Below are positions 53,171 to 63,120 of a DNA stretch of 64,000 bases, one piece after another (position 1 is the first letter of the stretch; each line of letters opens with the position of its first letter). The notes beneath the pieces are model-generated. The model saw nothing but the letters and a program-made list of their open reading frames with translations, was not told the origin of the DNA and made no database searches. The translations under genes were made by a program, and so were the position numbers. Source of the DNA: Paroedura picta (lineage: Eukaryota; Chordata; Lepidosauria; Squamata; Gekkonidae); contig NC_135386.1 in the NCBI RefSeq assembly GCF_049243985.1, positions 18,630,202-18,694,201 of the forward strand, in the 5' to 3' direction.

Positions 53171-53639
53171 CCTTCCTTCCTCTGAGCAGCGTTGGGCTAA
53201 TTCAATCGCGGGGCCGACTCTCCTCTCCTCTCCCAAGCAAGGGGGGGGTTCATTTGTGGAGGGCTCCCAACAGGGGCCCTCCAGCCTCTTGCCCAAGTGG
53301 CTCTCCCCCAGCCTCAGTTCTCAATGGGAACAAACAGGCCCCACTGTCCTACCTTGCAGGGTGGGCTTAAGACTCCACAGCAGGTCAGGTTGTTTGCAGG
53401 GGGCTCCCCAGCGGACGGTGTCAGAGTGTGGTTTCGTCAGGAGCCCCAGTCGAAAGGAAACCCGTCCACGGCCTTTTCTGCTCGCTGCCCATAGGGAGGT
53501 GCTCATTTCCACCGCAAAGCGTCCTCTAAGAGGGCAAACCGTTCCTGCCGTGGAGGGAATCGATGCTGGCTGGAGAGCTGGGTCTGTGTTTACACAGCCA
53601 GCAAGGCCAGGCGGGCCGCCCCAGGTGGTCTCCGGGGCC

Positions 53640-53740
53640 CTCTCCACGGTGGACTCTTGGAATGACAACAGGGCAGTTTGCGGCTGGCTAATTTACGGGC
53701 TGCGGCATTTCACAAATATTTATGCGAGGTGGGGACGGTG
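53640..53740. promoter_or_regulatory. Candidate conserved non-coding element
   Basis: GCGGCTGGCTAATTTACGGG and CATTTCACAAATATTTATGC in GC-rich flanks. Confidence 0.3.
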
Positions 53741-53971
53741 AGCACATCCCTTCTGCACAATCCTCATCCCTTGACTCCTCTGCAGAGAGAGGGCTGGAAA
53801 GGGGGAAGCTGCTGCCAGCTCCAGGAATGAGCAGCTTTCAAAGGCGGGTGGGCAGAAGGGGAGGGTGTTGGGGGGAAGCTCATTTGGAGAAAAGCTGCCC
53901 AGGATGGGTGGGGAAGGAATGGGTGTATTTATTCATTAAAATATTTATACGCCACCTTTCCTTGAAGTAGA

Positions 53972-54228
53972 TTCAAGTGGGTCGCCGTGTTGGTCTGAAG
54001 GGGCACAATAAAACCAGAGTCCAGTAGCAGCTTTAAGACCAACAAAGATTTATTCAGGGCGGGAGCTTTCGAGCGCAAGCCCTCTTCCTTACTCTAAGAA
54101 GTCCCTACATGACAGTGGGAATATATATATAGTCTGACGAAGGGTGCTTGCACTTGAAAGCTCACGCCTTGAATAAATCTTTGTTGGTCTTCAAGGTGCC
54201 TGACTGGGCTCTCATTTTATTGTGCTTC
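53972..54228. repeat. Foldback element, both arms present
   Basis: Left arm GTGTTGGTCTGAAGGGGCAC, AATAAAACCAGAGTCCAGTA, AGACCAACAAAGATTTATTC and GGGAGCTTTCGAGCGCAAGC. Right arm the inverse: GTCTGACGAAGGGTGCTTGC, AAAGCTCACGCCTTGAATAA, ATCTTTGTTGGTCTTCAAGG and TCATTTTATTGTGCTTCCC. TTCAAG and CTTGAAG border it. A LINE-like tail (53935-53968) adjoins. Confidence 0.8.
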
Positions 54229-54369
54229 CCTTGAAGTGTCGGCTTCTGCCAAAGGAAGGAGGGTGCGGCCCTTCAGTCTGGAGAACTCAGCAAAACTGTT
54301 GGCCAAAGAAGCGTCTCACATGGGTGCTCTTCCCGGTGTGGGGAGCAGCAGGGGCGGCAGAGGCCTATG

Positions 54370-54640
54370 AGCAGCACTGAGCCACAAGGGGCGGAGGAGA
54401 CACTCTGCCTGGGCAGGATGCTCTGTAGCCCTGGGCTGCTGGAGATTGGGCCCCGCTGGTGGACCTCCCGATGGCCCCTGGGTTTTGGCCTGTTGGACTG
54501 GGGGGGCCAGTGGTCGGATTGGACCTGGCTTCGCCAATGTTCTTATGTCTGGGGCAGGGATGCTCTATATTCTTGGTGCCTGGGGGGCTTCGGGAGTTGG
54601 TGGACCTCCTGATGGCCCCGGTGTCCCTCCCTTCACCCTC
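54370..54640 (+). repeat. CR1 LINE 3' region with internal duplication
   Basis: GGTGGACCTCCCGATGGCCC, GGGTTTTGGCCTGTTGGACT, CTTCGCCAATGTTCTTATGT, then again GGATGCTCTATATTCTTGGT and GGTGGACCTCCTGATGGCCC. CR1-type 3' sequence with one stretch present twice. Confidence 0.55.
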
Positions 54641-55198
54641 CAGGCTGTGTCTCCAGGAACCTCCCACCCTAGAGCTGGCCACTCTAATTTGGAGCAGGAT
54701 GCCAACAGTCCCCCCCCCCACTCCTCCCTCTCTGCTGCTGGATCCTGCCTTTGCCGGAAGAGGGGCTTTTCCGCCCCCAGGTGGAATCGGCCAGTCTTTC
54801 TCTAGAACGGTTTGCCGTCATAGATTTGCAGGAGTCCCTCTGTCTGCTGTGGGACAGGGTTGGGACTTTCCCATGCTTGGAGTCTGGGGAGGCTCGCGTT
54901 GTGCTCCAAAAGCAGGTTTCTTCTTTGTAATAAGAGCCATAATTGAGCCATGATTAATAGGTAGGAGTCCTTGGGGCGGGCGTGGGAGTCGAGAAGCCAG
55001 CGGCCTGTCATTATTGACAGCCCAAAGAGAGGCACAGAGAGCCCGGCGGGCAGAACGGGAGGGTCAGGCTGCCCTGGACTGAGCGGGGAGGGAGATTATT
55101 TAGCAGCAGTGAAAGGGGATGTTCTGGAGTTTCAGTGGAAAAGCCTACGGTAGGATCTGACAAGGAATTCTGGCCACAGGAAGAATCAACTGGCCAGT
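54641..55198. other. No gene seen
   Basis: Mixed composition, one C-run near 54710; 54915-54965 (CCATAATTGAGCCATGATTA) may be regulatory. Confidence 0.45.
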
Positions 55199-55355
55199 GC
55201 AATAAAATCAGAGTCCAGTAGCACCTTTGAGACCAACAAAGACGAGTGCTTGCCCTCGAAAGCTCCCGCCTTGAAGAAATCTTTGTTGGTCTTAAAGGTG
55301 CTCCTGGGCCTTTTATTGTGCTACGTCAGACCAACTCAGCTACCCATTTGAATCT
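55199..55355. repeat. Foldback element, both arms present
   Basis: GCAATAAAATCAGAGTCCAG, TAGCACCTTTGAGACCAACA and AAGACGAGTGCTTGC, then the inverse arm AAATCTTTGTTGGTCTTAAA, GGTGCTCCTGGGCCTTTTAT and TGTGCTACGTCAGACCAACT. Same family as 53972. Confidence 0.8.
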
Positions 55356-55462
55356 TCTGGCTCACTCCATAGTGACAGGTGCCTGTGGAGGAGGAGCGGG
55401 GAATCAGACCCATCTCACCAGATTAGAAGTCGCCGCTCTTAACCACAACACCACGCTGGCAG
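55356..55462 (-). repeat. Sauria-type SINE, head part
   Basis: GTGGAGGAGGAGCGGGGAAT, CAGACCCATCTCACCAGATT and CGCTCTTAACCACAACACCA then CGCTGGC is the tRNA-like head in reverse. Confidence 0.75.
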
Positions 55463-55572
55463 AGTTGCCTCCGAATTGTCCCTGATTCTCCTCCCAAAGT
55501 TGCATCCATTTTCACCCTGACCGGAGTGCCCTGCGAACCAGATTAGCCTTTGCTCAAGTAGCCCTGCTGGCA

Positions 55573-55679
55573 AACCCCACAAGGCCCCCACAAGGCCCCC
55601 ACAAGGCCCCCACAAGGCCCCCACAAGGCCCCCACAAGGCCCCCACAAGGCCCCCACAAGGCCCCCACAAGGCCCCCAC
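55573..55679 (+). repeat. 11-bp minisatellite (GCCCCCACAAG)n
   Basis: Nearly ten tandem copies of an 11-bp unit with almost no variation, so recently expanded. Open frames through it give an 11-residue peptide repeat, which is an artefact. Confidence 0.92.
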
Positions 55680-55869
55680 CCTTGACTGCCAAAGTCCGCT
55701 CCTCCGTTTCCATTTGCAGACGGCCTCCTTCCCCCTCGGTAGCTCTGCCAACTCGTAAATATTTGCGCGGGGCTTTCAAGCCACTGGACACCCCAGTGTC
55801 CCTCCCCTCCCCCCCGTTCTGCAGGAGGCACGCTCCTGACTGGAGAGCAACCTCTTCCCCAGCACTTTC

Positions 55870-55960
55870 CCACTCGGCTCATTAATCATTTAGAGAGAAA
55901 CATACAATTACTCCCGTCCAATTACAGAAAATGTGCCACTCCGCGGAGGCCCGCTAGGAA
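55870..55960. promoter_or_regulatory. Candidate conserved non-coding element
   Basis: CGGCTCATTAATCATTTAGA, ACATACAATTACTCCCGTCC and AATTACAGAAAATGTGCC. No repeat. Confidence 0.35.
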
Positions 55961-56059
55961 ATGCCAAGAATTTGACAACAGGCAAAGCCCTGCCAGTTCT
56001 CTAAGGCGGCTAAAGGAAACTCAAGTGGCTTAAACACACATGCACACACCACAGTTGTG

Positions 56060-56964
56060 GACACGCAAACATAGCAGATGCTACGGGAGATTTTCAGGAC
56101 CAACCGGAGTGCCTCCTCCTCCTGAGGTTCCCCAAAGGACCACGTCCCTCTCCCAGAAGGAAGCCAGAGCTGGGATTTCCTCCTGCAGCTTCCTAAGTGT
56201 GAGGAGAGTGAGGAATAGAAGAATTTCTCACCCTCCCTCCCAGCAGTTCTCTCCTCCCAGCGCACTTCACCACCTCACTGGGATCAGCCATGCCTCAAAC
56301 GTCCAATCTGGACTGGGGGTGGTTGATGTTTCTTTCTCCAAAAATGCACAGAAGGAAACTGGCGCGCACATACCTGCTCTTGGGGAACGAGCCCAGCAGC
56401 TGGCTGGTCTGAAGGCCAGCCTGCTCCTTCTTTCCCAAAGCCGGGAGCAGGAAGAACCTGTGCTGTGGTGCCATAAGGCGGGCGCATCCCCCAGCGTGCC
56501 AAGCACTGCGACCTCCTCCCATGCATTTCCACGACCACGTGACTCCGGAAGGAGCTTAGGGGGAAGGCTTTGAAACACAGGCAGTTTTGCTCTGATGCAC
56601 CTGCAGCCTCCCAAGTGGGGTCAGCTGGGCAGAATCCTGAGAAGGGGCTTCACCTGAGTGGGATGGCGGCGGCAGGGGGGCAAAGGGGAAGGGGGAGAGT
56701 CCAATACTGCCACCAGGCGGGGCAGCCGGACACAGCAAAGGGAGCGCAGCCCCTCCTCTCCCGCTCACCCTCTTTTGCATTCAAGGCCCCCTGTTCTCTC
56801 TGTAGCTGGAGCCAAGGGGAGGTCAACTACCCACGTGGCTTCCCCCCAGTGGGTGAGTGGGTGGGGCGGGTGGCTCCTTCTTGGCAGGGAGCCCGCCCCA
56901 CACTTGGGTGTGGTCTGAGCCTTTTGGAAGAGCGGAGAGGTCTTTGGGGCAGAGAGGGCTGCTT
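56060..56964. other. No gene seen
   Basis: GC-rich sequence, no repeat family or motif that I can support. Confidence 0.5.
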
Positions 56965-57091
56965 GGGAGGCAGACTCTGTGGTGCCTTGAAGACCCAAGA
57001 AGTTTAATTCTGGGTAGAAGCCTCTCTGACAGAGAGGCTGATTCTGTGAAGGCTCAAGGGGGTGGCAGGTGACAGTGGAGGAGCGAGAGGG

Positions 57092-57174
57092 TTGGGAGTG
57101 TCCTGCCATGTGCTGGGGGTTGGACTAGATGATCCAGGAGGTCCCTTCCAACTCTGGGATTCTATGATTCTATG
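57092..57174 (+). repeat. CR1 LINE 3' end
   Basis: GTGCTGGGGGTTGGACTAGA, TGATCCAGGAGGTCCCTTCC and AACTCTGGGATTCTATGATT then CTATGA: the canonical CR1 3' terminus with octamer repeats. Confidence 0.85.
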
Positions 57175-57218
57175 AGCCTGTGCAAAGCACACGGAAGCTT
57201 CTACCCAGAATCAAACAT

Positions 57219-57345
57219 GGGCCTAGTCTGCACACATGAGATAACTGCACTTTCAATGCACTTTAGAAGTAGATTTTCCTGTTCTGCACAGGAAAATCCA
57301 GCCGCCAATTGAAAGTGCATTATCTATTGTATGCAGACTAGGCCC
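57219..57345. mobile_element. Palindromic MITE, 127 bp, GGGCCTAGTCTGCA termini
   Basis: The first and last 14 bp are perfect inverted repeats, GGGCCTAGTCTGCA and TGCAGACTAGGCCC. The complementarity continues inwards (AGATAA...TGCACTTTCAAT against ATTGAAAGTGCATTATCT), so most of the element can fold into one hairpin. The centre has a smaller palindrome, ATTTTCCTGT...ACAGGAAAAT. It interrupts the foldback arm between AAACA and TTGG. Superfamily not assigned. Confidence 0.8.
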
Positions 57346-57509
57346 TGGTTGGTCTTCAAGGGGCCTGTGGACTCACACTTGGTTCTCAGGACCTGAGCAG
57401 AGAGATTCTCCCCCCTTTCAGATACCCGCTGAGTTCAGCCTCACCAGCTCCACGGCACCTGAGCACACTCTGATGAGATCAAGTTTAAGGTGGCGAACGA
57501 GTGTTCTGG

Positions 57510-57780
57510 GGCTTTGTACTTCAGTGCAGCCGTGGAAATCCTTTCTAAAAGTCTAATTTCCCTCATTGCTATTCATGATTACAAAATAAGAAGATTGCTG
57601 GAGGGGGGGGGGACCCATCGAGGGGAAGTCAGTGTGGGGCACATGCCTCAGCAGGAAACTGAATGGCAAACTGCAGTGCCCGTTAAATACTCCCGCTCCC
57701 GTCTTGGCTCTTCTTAAATTTTAATTAGGATAAAATTTACTAATCTTTCAGGCATACAAAGGGAGGTTTGCCAAGAGCAG
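57510..57780. promoter_or_regulatory. Candidate conserved non-coding element
   Basis: AAAAGTCTAATTTCCCTCAT, GCTATTCATGATTACAAAAT and TTAAATTTTAATTAGGATAA, with a G-run at 57603-57612 between. Confidence 0.4.
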
Positions 57781-58321
57781 TGCGCAATTGATCTGAGCAA
57801 GATTGCTTCCCTCAGAGAGACTGTGGATCCATCGGCTGAATACCGCACAAAGGCCAAGCCCTCATCATACAGCTCTCTCTCTCTCCCCCCCCTCCTCTTT
57901 TTTTGGCACCTTCACGGTCCAGATGTTTTGTGCAGGGGCGCATATTGACATGTTACGATGACCCTGTGCCAGCAGCAAGGGCCGGCCGGGAGCTACAAGC
58001 CCAGACGCATCTTTCGTTTTTATGGGTCGCCGTAACATTCGTGGAATGTTGCAAATTTACAGTTTGCTGCGCCAGTTCTGATGCCTCCCCAGAGGAGGAG
58101 GAGACGTGGCTCCTGGAAGAAGCCGCAAGGTCAAGCCCAGGCTGCAGGGGCCGCAGCAGGCGGATCCCTCTGGCCCGGACGGAAGGCAATGGAGAGGCAG
58201 ACACTTGGAGCCCTGCAGAGGAGACTCTGCTCCTTCTGAGAATGAAGCTCTGACACATGCACCCCTGCTCCGCAGACTGGCCCAGGGGCTCTGCCGGCCC
58301 ACAGGACTTCGGCCCTTCACA
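57781..58321. other. No gene seen
   Basis: A CT/C/T-rich tract at 57870-57903; 57920-58080 is unique-looking (GGAATGTTGCAAATTTACAG). No gene. Confidence 0.45.
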
Positions 58322-58510
58322 GGGTTGGCGTAGGCAATGTCTGGTGTGCAAAGTTAAGAGGGAGAAGAAGACCCCTTCGGTTCTTTCTCCTTGAGGTATC
58401 CACGTAGCTAGCCGCTATTCTCTCTCTCTCTGCACTATCACAATTGTCCTTCTACAAATAAACTTTTTCCTCCTTTAACCTAAAATATAGCGTGTGCCTA
58501 TCTAAGACTT
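58322..58510 (+). mobile_element. LTR-like repeat, shorter solo copy (fossil)
   Basis: Same family as 52145-52470 but in opposite orientation and shorter: GTAGGCAATGTCTGGTGTGC at the start, AATAAACTTTTTCCTCCTTT and ATATAGCGTGTGCCTATC near the end. Broken, non-coding, no internal retroviral genes beside it. Confidence 0.5.
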
Positions 58511-59019
58511 GCTAACAAGCAAAGGGTCAGAGACTGAGTCGAGTCATGCATGGGCACATCAGAGATGCCTCCAGTGGAGGAGCACAGCCTTGCAACCCTG
58601 CTTTTCTGGCAACTGACCCAAAGGCGCGCACACGTACACATGCCCTCCCAAGACAAGAGTGGCCAAAGTCCTGTCGGGTTGCCGGGGGCTTCGATGTGGC
58701 CAGCAGGAGAGTGGGGAGAAGCACTGCAACATACTGACACAACCCACAAGTGCTAGAGGCACATCAGAAACATGTGTGTGTGTGTGAGAGACACTCTGGC
58801 TTTTGGGCAAAACTCTATGGTAGAATTTGCTTCAAACAATATTCAAACGAAAATCAGAGCGTCAACCCACCCATCCCATGACCCTGGTGTGCTGATGTCA
58901 CTTCTGTCAAGCTCCAGGCCCAAACCTTGTTGGCCGTGGTTGACAATCCAATGAGGACAAGAGAAACGAGGGGGATTGGGGCCGGTATGTTGCCCCTGAA
59001 ATGAAGAGGGAGGAGGGCT
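58511..59019. other. No gene seen
   Basis: Mixed composition, short (GT)n at 58770. Nothing recognised. Confidence 0.5.
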
Positions 59020-59450
59020 GTTCTAGGAGAACCAAAATTTACCTATGGGGGAGGGGCTGATGGATTCTTCATCTCCCAATAAATTAAGTGACATTTCCAC
59101 CACGGAGCAGGAATTGTGCTGTGGCATTTTAGAAAAACATCTCCCTTCACGCCAGTTATGAATTTCCCTCATTTTCCCTCCAGCGGCCCGGCTAATTGGT
59201 GCCCCCCCCACGCCTCACTGGAGAGCGCCGGACCCCAATTAGGGCAAGTGCTGGGGAGGGAGGGGCCCCTCCATCAGGGAAGGGCCGAGACTCATTTCGC
59301 TATGCAAATGCCCCCCCCCCAGTGTCCCGAAGGGGTCCTCTGCTCTCCCCGCAAACAGAAGGCCAACTTGCCTAATTACTTCCTTGCTGTGCGGAGGAGC
59401 TGCTGAATACATTTCGTGCTGCCATAAAGCCCAGGACCGCTCGTTTAAAC
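59020..59450. promoter_or_regulatory. Candidate enhancer with octamer motif
   Basis: CAATAAATTAAGTGACATTT, CCGGCTAATTGGTGCC, CCCCAATTAGGGC, the octamer ATGCAAAT inside CGCTATGCAAATGCC (near 59300), and TTGCCTAATTACTTCC. Several TAATT cores in 400 bp; no repeat. Confidence 0.42.
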
Positions 59451-60149
59451 AGGGAAGGCCGCCCCTCCAGCTGGCAGCAGGAGCTGGGAGGGGGTGGGAG
59501 AAGGAAGACCTCACAGATGGGGCGAGGGGCTGAGGTGGACCTTGTGGGGCTATCCTGTGGGGGCGGAGGCGGGAAGGGGGCTCTCTTGTCGCCAGATCCT
59601 GCATCGCATTCATTTCTCCTACGGTCCCATGCTCGTAAACTGACGCCCCTCTCTGCCCGGCTGCTGCATTCAAACCGGCCACCAGAAGCTGCCCCCCCTC
59701 CAAGCAGCCCCCAAACACCTCAGTTTCATTGGGGCGCTCAGGATCCAGCTCTGCCGGGCTGTGCAGACATGGCCTCAAGTTCCAGCCCATTCCCCAGCCC
59801 AGAAGCGATTCAAGGTGGCCGGTCAGGGAGGTCCAGCCTGCCTGCGATAAGCAGGCAGGCTTAGCCCTGTTGGGGGGCAGGAAGAACCCAAAGGGGGCCC
59901 TTCCTCTCCCCTTGCCAGCCGGCTGACTCAGCCTTCGGGTGGTGGGGATCTGAAGCCAAATGAGGGTTCACAGAGAAGCCCCAGAGCCAAAAGGGAGCTG
60001 GACGGGACGGAGGCCAGAGGAAGGCCCGCTCTGAGGAGAAACAGCCCTTCGCTCTGCACGGGGGAGGCCCAGCCAGAGATGCCTCTACCATACGACAACC
60101 AGCAAACAAAAGTGCCCTAAAGACGGACAACGGCTAAACAGCAGCCACA
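59451..60149. other. No gene seen
   Basis: GC-rich; GATAAGCAGGCAGGCTTA near 59847. Nothing supportable. Confidence 0.5.
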
Positions 60150-60280
60150 GGCCCTCCTGCGCCACACATAGGGATGCCAACCTGCAGGTGGGACCTGTCC
60201 CTTGGTGGTCTCCCCTCCAAACACTAGGCTGGGCTGACCCTGCATAGCTTCTGAGATCTGGCCGAATCAGGCTTGGCTGA
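60150..60280 (-). repeat. 5S-rRNA-derived SINE fragment
   Basis: GGTGGTCTCCCCTCCAAACA, CTAGGCTGGGCTGACCCTGC and ATAGCTTCTGAGATCTGGCC is the 5S-derived head in reverse. Confidence 0.65.
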
Positions 60281-60369
60281 ACTAAACACACAGGTGTATC
60301 CGGACCTCAGAGTATGAAGATGCTCGCTCTGATTTGCTTGGGACACCCCACACACACCTGCTTCTCAAA

Positions 60370-60560
60370 ACTCCCCCTATACAGACACGATGCCCCTGAA
60401 AACGGCACAATTTGGATTCCGAAGCGTCGCTCCCAGCTATTCTCCTTAACTGATTTCCATTGTTTCATGCTATTCCTCCAAGATTTGTCAACATCCATTT
60501 TTAGGCACCAAGCGTATTGCAAGCCCCGGCCAACTTGTGTAGAATTAATGACTGGAGAGG
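60370..60560. promoter_or_regulatory. Candidate conserved non-coding element
   Basis: TAACTGATTTCCATTGTTTC (SOX-like ATTGTT), AGATTTGTCAACATCCATTT and GTAGAATTAATGACTGG. No repeat. Confidence 0.35.
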
Positions 60561-62009
60561 GGAGATGGACGGGCGTTGCAGGGAGCTGAGCCCCCCAGGC
60601 CGCTCAGAGATGAGATCAGCAGAACACGGGGGGGGGGGAGAGGAGCCCTTGCAGAACTCCTGGCTGCCGGGACGGTGCTGAAAAGCCTGGCTCTTCCCCA
60701 TATTCACAGAGAAGGTTCCTGTCTTCACTCCACGGCAGGGTCAGCGTTTCCCAAAACAACATCTCATTCTTTCATCTTGAGTCAGAGATTTATTTGGGTG
60801 ACCTGAGCTTTTGGGAAGCATCTCAGCAGCGACTCATACATTCCTCCGAGAGTCTCGTCCGCGGGATGCGTTGGCTTCTTGGCATGCCGCCTGCCTGAAA
60901 GCGTGCACCAAAATGTCCTGGCCGGGGGGAACGTGGGCTGCTTCCCCCGCTGGCTGGATCGGCTGGGCCATGGAGGAGAGAGGAGCTAGCGCGTGCGTGA
61001 GTGCGTGCGTGCGTGGAAGGTTCCCTCTGGACATGTCTGCTTGCAGCAGGGCGGCAGGAGTGCAGAGGGAGGCTAAGTAACGCGCTGGCCTGGTGCCCGA
61101 TGTGGAGAAACACGCCACGAGAATTAGATCAGGCCCCGAGGACTCCAGGAGGCCAGCGCTACTGACAGAGGACTGCTCCTCGCCCGGCTGCCCAACTCTG
61201 TGACTTCAGCCTGGCTCCATGGTCTGGGCAGGAAGTCTGGCAGGGCAAGAGCCAAGGAGCCCTCGGTGGAGGTCTCTGGCACCCGTGGAGAGCCATCCCC
61301 AAGACACGCACACAGCAAGATCCCTGCTGCACCGGATCGATAGCCCATCTGCATGAGACGAGGACCTGCGACAACCAGGTTCAGTGCCTTCCTTCAACCG
61401 TGGGGAACTCCCAGCAGACCTTGGGCTAGGATGGGGATGAGCCGGCTCACGAACTAAAGTTTGCGATGAATTTTGGCCAGTTTGTGCCTGATGGAGTCAA
61501 GATCACCTGGCATGAACTTTCCACAAACTTCCAAGCGGCTCGTGGTGATTCGTGCAGGTTTGTGAGCGGACACATTTCTAGACAGACTGTAGGGCATGAA
61601 GAGGAGCAGCCAAAGGGGGCAGCAATAAAAGGAGAGGAAGAGAGGATGCTGGGGCACGAGCCCCACTATCTCTAAAACTCTTTCATAGCCCCCTTGGAGG
61701 CCAAGAGACACGGCTGCCTCCTTCTCGTCCAACAAAAGGTGCCCAGGGTTAGATGCACATTTCTTACACGGGCCTTTCAAAAAACCCTGGAAGGACCATC
61801 TGTGTTCCTATAGCTACTCTGTCTCTGTATGCTGGGCCACAACCGTCATAATTTGTGGCTTGATTCCCGATTGCCCTGGCGCAGGATGGAGAGACCTTTC
61901 AGCTCTGCCTTGGCTTACCTTTGGGGGCCAGAGCCAGCTGAAGTAAGTCCTCCGTCTTAAAAGCACAGACAGCAGACAGTCCATGAAAGAAAGCCAGTGC
62001 ACATTCTGG
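60561..62009. other. No gene seen
   Basis: GC-rich; a GCGT-type run at 60985-61016. No coding or RNA gene signal. Confidence 0.5.
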
Positions 62010-62214
62010 ATTCCATCATTTAAACGCTAAGCCTGTTGCATTTTGGAAGGCCGGCGTCCTGAGTTTCAAGGAACTGGAAGGGGAACCTTGGCGCCATAAA
62101 GAGCCGGTGCAGCCCTTCCCGTCCAGATGGCTGAGTCCACGAAGTGCTCCCCGAAGCCTCCAGCCCCGTCCTCCATTCGGAAGGCCCAGAAAAGTCACTT
62201 GCTGCCGACTCCTT

Positions 62215-62560
62215 CGATGCTGGGAGTTCTTGGCGATATAATTCACTTTAATCTTTTAAGCATTTGACAGTATTTGCTTGGAAGAAGGAGCAACAAGTAC
62301 ATAATTATTGCACTAATTAAGCTGCCAAAACACAATCCTGCCGCATGAAGCACCTTTGAAACACAGAGACCGCCATTCATTAGCATCTGCTGTAAGCTTA
62401 TTAATCACCTAACAGGCAATTAGCAAGCTGTTACTGTTTGAGACTGGTATGTAAATAAATTCTTGGGTTAATTTCTTCCTCTGATAATAAAGAAAACATT
62501 ATGAAAATTAGCTAAGCGGCTATGTAAATGATCTTGACTGTTAATTATATGATGCTGAGA
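62215..62560. promoter_or_regulatory. Candidate enhancer, strongly AT-rich and motif-dense
   Basis: CGATATAATTCACTTTAATC, CATAATTATTGCACTAATTA, TCATTAGCATCTGC, GCTTATTAATCACCTAACAG, GCAATTAGCAAGC, TGTAAATAAATTC and CTGTTAATTATATGATG. At least six TAAT cores in 350 bp, no repeat, in a GC-rich setting. About 27.5 kb upstream of TLE3. Confidence 0.5.
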
Positions 62561-62954
62561 CATGGGCGGCAGCCACGCACTCCAAAGGGGGATGTCGCCC
62601 TCTCCCAGAGCGCTGCTTTAAACATAACACTGTTGACACAGGTAGCGGCGGGGGGCCGGGGCCCAGGGAAGGGGCAGGTGCTCCTTCGCAGCATCAAAAA
62701 GCCACGGAAGAAATGCAGGGAAAGCAAGACTCTGGAGCCAACGAACGGGAATGGACTCCGGAGACCAAGAGACCTGAGCTCCTTCTCCCAGCAGGACGAG
62801 CGGAGGAGAGACCTGAGCACATGCTGGGTCCCGGTTGCTCCTCGGGTCTTCCTGGGAGACATCCAAGAGGCGGGAGTTCAGAATAATTTATGCATTTATC
62901 CTCTGGCCTGTATCGTGCAGCCAAGAAATCCGAGAGGTGTCCAGCAGTTGGGCG

Positions 62955-63120
62955 AGGGAGGCTGGGAGGTAGTTTGCCGTTTCCAGCCTCCGTGTCATGA
63001 CCCTCGTGTTCCTTGGAGGAGCTCCATCCAAACCCTCGGAGGTCTCCCATCCAAATACAGGGTTAGCTCCTGAGATCTGATGGGATCGGCCTGGCCTGGA
63101 CTCTCCAGGTTAGGGCTACA
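62955..63120 (-). repeat. 5S-rRNA-derived SINE, longer copy
   Basis: GGTAGTTTGCCGTTTCCAGC, TCATGACCCTCGTGTTCCTT, GGAGGTCTCCCATCCAAATA and GGTTAGCTCCTGAGATCTGA then TGGGATCGGCC, following the same layout as 14775-14965. Confidence 0.7.

Larger units (their letters stand above)
56965..57395. repeat. Foldback element carrying nested CR1 and MITE insertions
   Basis: Left arm ACTCTGTGGTGCCTTGAAGA and AGAAGTTTAATTCTGGGTAG; right arm GGAAGCTTCTACCCAGAATC, then after the MITE TTGGTCTTCAAGGGGCCTGT and GGACTCACACTTGGTTC. A CR1 3' end lies between the arms and a palindromic MITE splits the right arm. Confidence 0.7.

Noticed and set aside
55573-55679. CRISPR-like direct repeats
   Set aside because: The units are 11 bp, directly tandem and without spacers; this is a minisatellite in a vertebrate genome.
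55439-55882. Peptide with repeated GALWGPCGGLV units
   Set aside because: Translation of the 11-bp minisatellite; no start context, no conservation expected.
52145-58510. Provirus bounded by two LTRs
   Set aside because: The two LTR-like copies are inverted relative to each other and the DNA between them holds unrelated repeats and unique sequence, with no retroviral gene.
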